Positions 33,379-35,027 of a stretch of DNA of 35,027 nucleotides are shown here, piece after piece. The stretch is from Promethearchaeota archaeon (GTDB lineage Archaea; Asgardarchaeota; Lokiarchaeia; Sigyniarchaeales; SOKP01). Numbering within the stretch: position 1 is the stretch's first letter; every line of letters begins with the position of its first letter. Location: positions 1-35,027 of the forward strand of contig JABXKB010000010.1 in the NCBI GenBank assembly GCA_013375485.1. Reading direction: 5' to 3'. The position numbers and the translations under genes were made by a program. Under the pieces are notes generated by a model. That model searched no databases. It was not told where the DNA came from and saw only the letters and a list, made by a program, of their open reading frames with translations.

Positions 33379-34512
33379 ATGTCAAAAAAGATATTAATTA
33401 CTGGCGGGGCAGGATTTATTGGTTCACATTTAGCTGATAAATTAATCAAGCAAAAGGATTATGATGTAACCATTCTTGATATTTTAGATGAACAAGTTCA
33501 TGGAAAGTTAGGTAAACTCCCAGAATATTTAAATAAAAGAGCAAAATTTATTAGAGGTTCTGTCACAGATTATAAGAAATTGGAGGATTTAGTAAAACAA
33601 AATGAGATTATCTTTCATTTGGCTGCTAAAGTTGGTGTAGGACAATCAATGTATCAAATAGAAAAATATGTTAACAATAATATACTTGGATTAGCAAACT
33701 TACTTGATATTTTGGTTAATAGTGAACATAATATAGAAAAAATTGTAATTGCATCATCAAATACCGTATATGGAGAAGGTAAATCTCAATGTAATAAGTG
33801 TGGGGTGATTATTCCAAAGTTGAGATCACTTAAACAATTAAAACTTAAAGATTGGGAGCTTAACTGCCCTAAATGTGGATCTAAGGTTAAACCTCTCTTA
33901 ACTGATGAAAACTCACTATTAAATCCAAGTTCAATATATGCCTTTTCAAAACAGGCACAAGAAAAAATGGGTTTATTAATTGGTAATACATATGGAATTA
34001 ATACAACAATATTAAGATTTTTTCTAGTTTATGGTACGAGACAGGCTCTATTAAATCCTTATACTGGAGTTTGTGCAATTTTTGGTATTAGAGCACTTTA
34101 CGGAAAACCTCCAATTATTTTTGAGGATGGTGAACAATCACGAGATTTTATACATGTAAGTGATGTATGTCAAGCTTTAGTTCTTGCTATGGAAAAAATG
34201 CTTGCTAATGGTGAGATTTTCAACGTTGGTACTGGAATTCCAATAACTATAAAGGAAGTAGCAGAAACTATTACTCAAAAAATAAATCCAAAATTAAAGC
34301 CTATCTATAATCAACAATTTAGAATTGGTGATATAAGACATTGTGTAGCAGATATTTCAAAAATAAAAAATAAACTAAAATTTTCACCAACATTAGTTTT
34401 TAAGGAAGGTATAGATGATTTAATAAATTGGATCAAAACTCAAAAAGAAATTGTTGGGAAACTTTCTCAGAAAGCAATGCAAGAATTAATAGAAAAAGGA
34501 TTATTAAAATAA
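33379..34512 (+). CDS. NAD-dependent nucleotide-sugar epimerase with zinc-ribbon insertion
   Basis: An extended SDR. Seen are LITGGAGFIGSHLAD (6-20), FHLAAKVGVGQSMYQ (79-93), SSNTVYGEG (126-134), and the catalytic YAFSK (187-191). Between the last two sits an insertion with C138, C141, C163 and C166, a Cys4 zinc-ribbon pattern. I recall such an insertion from the dTDP-L-rhamnose 4-epimerase (WbiB-like) group, so C4 epimerisation is likely. RDFIHVSDVCQAL and FNVGTGIPITIKEVA are standard substrate-side blocks. Length is 377 aa, the extra length being the insertion. It is divergent from hddA with 232 bp between; TTTAAATA at 33322-33329 may be its TATA element. The exact sugar is unknown. Confidence 0.87.
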   Translation: MSKKILITGGAGFIGSHLADKLIKQKDYDVTILDILDEQVHGKLGKLPEYLNKRAKFIRGSVTDYKKLEDLVKQNEIIFHLAAKVGVGQSMYQIEKYVNNNILGLANLLDILVNSEHNIEKIVIASSNTVYGEGKSQCNKCGVIIPKLRSLKQLKLKDWELNCPKCGSKVKPLLTDENSLLNPSSIYAFSKQAQEKMGLLIGNTYGINTTILRFFLVYGTRQALLNPYTGVCAIFGIRALYGKPPIIFEDGEQSRDFIHVSDVCQALVLAMEKMLANGEIFNVGTGIPITIKEVAETITQKINPKLKPIYNQQFRIGDIRHCVADISKIKNKLKFSPTLVFKEGIDDLINWIKTQKEIVGKLSQKAMQELIEKGLLK

Positions 34513-34544
34513 ATCAATTTAATATAAATTAATTTGAGTTTAAT

Positions 34545-35027
34545 ATGAAAACAATACTTATTACGGGAGTTAATGGTTTCTTAGGATCACATTTAACTGA
34601 TTTTTGTATCAAGCAAAGTAAAAAAGTATATGGTATAGATCTTCCAAATCGTCCTTTACAAAATTTATATCACTATACTAATGGACAACTTATTTTCTCT
34701 TCAGAAGAGAAACAAAAAGCTTTTAATGCTTCTATTCAGATACCAACTACAAATGAAAATTTTATATTTTTAGAATGTGACTTGAATAATACCAGTTTAT
34801 TGGAAAAAATAATAGTAAAAGTTAAGCCAAAATACATTTTTCATTTTGGAGCACAACCACTTGTTATACCTTCTTGGGAAGACCCTGTTGCTACAATTAA
34901 AATAAATGTTATAGGAACTATTAATATTTTTGAAACAATTAAAAAGCATAAATTGAAAACGAGAGTTATTGTAGCTTGTACAAGCGCTGAATATGGAACA
35001 ACAACATCGTCAATCAATAGACCATTA
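34545..35027 (+). CDS. GDP-mannose 4,6-dehydratase-like SDR (C-terminus cut off by window edge)
   Basis: The frame is open from the ATG at 34545 to the right edge (161 codons). Seen are ILITGVNGFLGSHLTDF at the N-terminus (NAD(P) binding), IFHFGAQPLVIPSWEDPVAT, IKINVIGTINIFETI, and ACTSAEYGT, the Ser/Thr part of the active site; the YxxxK pair lies beyond the edge. The PSWEDP...N..GT.N.FE pattern resembles the Gmd-like dehydratase group. It follows the zinc-ribbon epimerase by 32 bp, probably in one transcript. Because it adjoins the heptose operon, an NDP-heptose dehydratase role (DmhA-like) is possible but not shown. Confidence 0.85.
   Translation, partial: MKTILITGVNGFLGSHLTDFCIKQSKKVYGIDLPNRPLQNLYHYTNGQLIFSSEEKQKAFNASIQIPTTNENFIFLECDLNNTSLLEKIIVKVKPKYIFHFGAQPLVIPSWEDPVATIKINVIGTINIFETIKKHKLKTRVIVACTSAEYGTTTSSINRPL

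Noticed and set aside
1-35027. CRISPR arrays, tRNA or rRNA genes, insertion sequences
   Set aside because: On reading both strands I saw no regularly spaced direct repeats of CRISPR length, no tRNA cloverleaf or rRNA stretch, and no transposase-like frame. A covariance-model scan would be decisive for small RNAs.

Overview
The window is a very A+T-rich stretch of about 35 kb that is almost wholly given to surface-glycan work: nucleotide-sugar synthesis, glycosyl transfer, methyl decoration, lipid-linked export and sulfate activation. Several features point to an archaeon: a TATA-like box about 27 bp before an apparently leaderless gene (869-878 before 905), frequent TTG starts, few strong Shine-Dalgarno sites, a transketolase split into two subunits, and a ribbon-helix-helix regulator in front of an archaeal-type ATP sulfurylase. 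An Asgard-like (Lokiarchaeota-type) lineage would fit, but that is inference; no rRNA or marker gene is present. No tRNA, rRNA, CRISPR array or transposase gene was seen.

Layout. (1) 1-3375: the edge of a Gmd-like dehydratase (minus), then a GT4 and a membrane GT2 glycosyltransferase (plus). (2) 10095 down to 3801 (minus): a tightly coupled operon rfbF-rfbG-3,5-epimerase-C-methyltransferase-reductase-GT2-methyltransferase, predicted to build a CDP-linked, C-methylated 6-deoxyhexose and transfer it. (3) 10478-18206: a Wzx-type flippase, four GT/methyltransferase genes on plus and one GT4 on minus, with a decayed methyltransferase between them. (4) 21907 down to 18269 (minus): a CgeB-like glycosyltransferase and an acetyltransferase / Gfo-Idh oxidoreductase / DegT aminotransferase trio for a 3-acetamido sugar. 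(5) 22279-26804 (plus): an FkbM methyltransferase broken by an in-frame stop, then a sulfate-activation cassette of RHH regulator, sat, alkaline-phosphatase-superfamily enzyme and cysC, which makes PAPS. (6) 33146 down to 26840 (minus): an eight-gene operon hddA-gmhA-rpe-gmhB-tal-(degenerate rfaE1-like)-tktN-tktC. It couples the enzymes that make sedoheptulose 7-phosphate from glycolytic sugars to the enzymes that turn it into heptose 1-phosphate. (7) 33379 to the end (plus): a zinc-ribbon-bearing SDR epimerase and the start of a second Gmd-like SDR.

Read together, modules 2, 4 and 6 each supply an unusual sugar, the sat/cysC cassette supplies an activated sulfate donor, the eight glycosyltransferases build the chain, and the flippase exports it. 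The main points of interest are the heptose operon with its own supply of sedoheptulose 7-phosphate, the PfkB homologue inside it that has lost its catalytic motif, the 10-bp-phased repeat array in front of the RHH gene, and the phosphatase-superfamily protein placed between sat and cysC. Three decayed genes (3362-3726, 13520-13993, 22279-23229) show that the locus is turning over.
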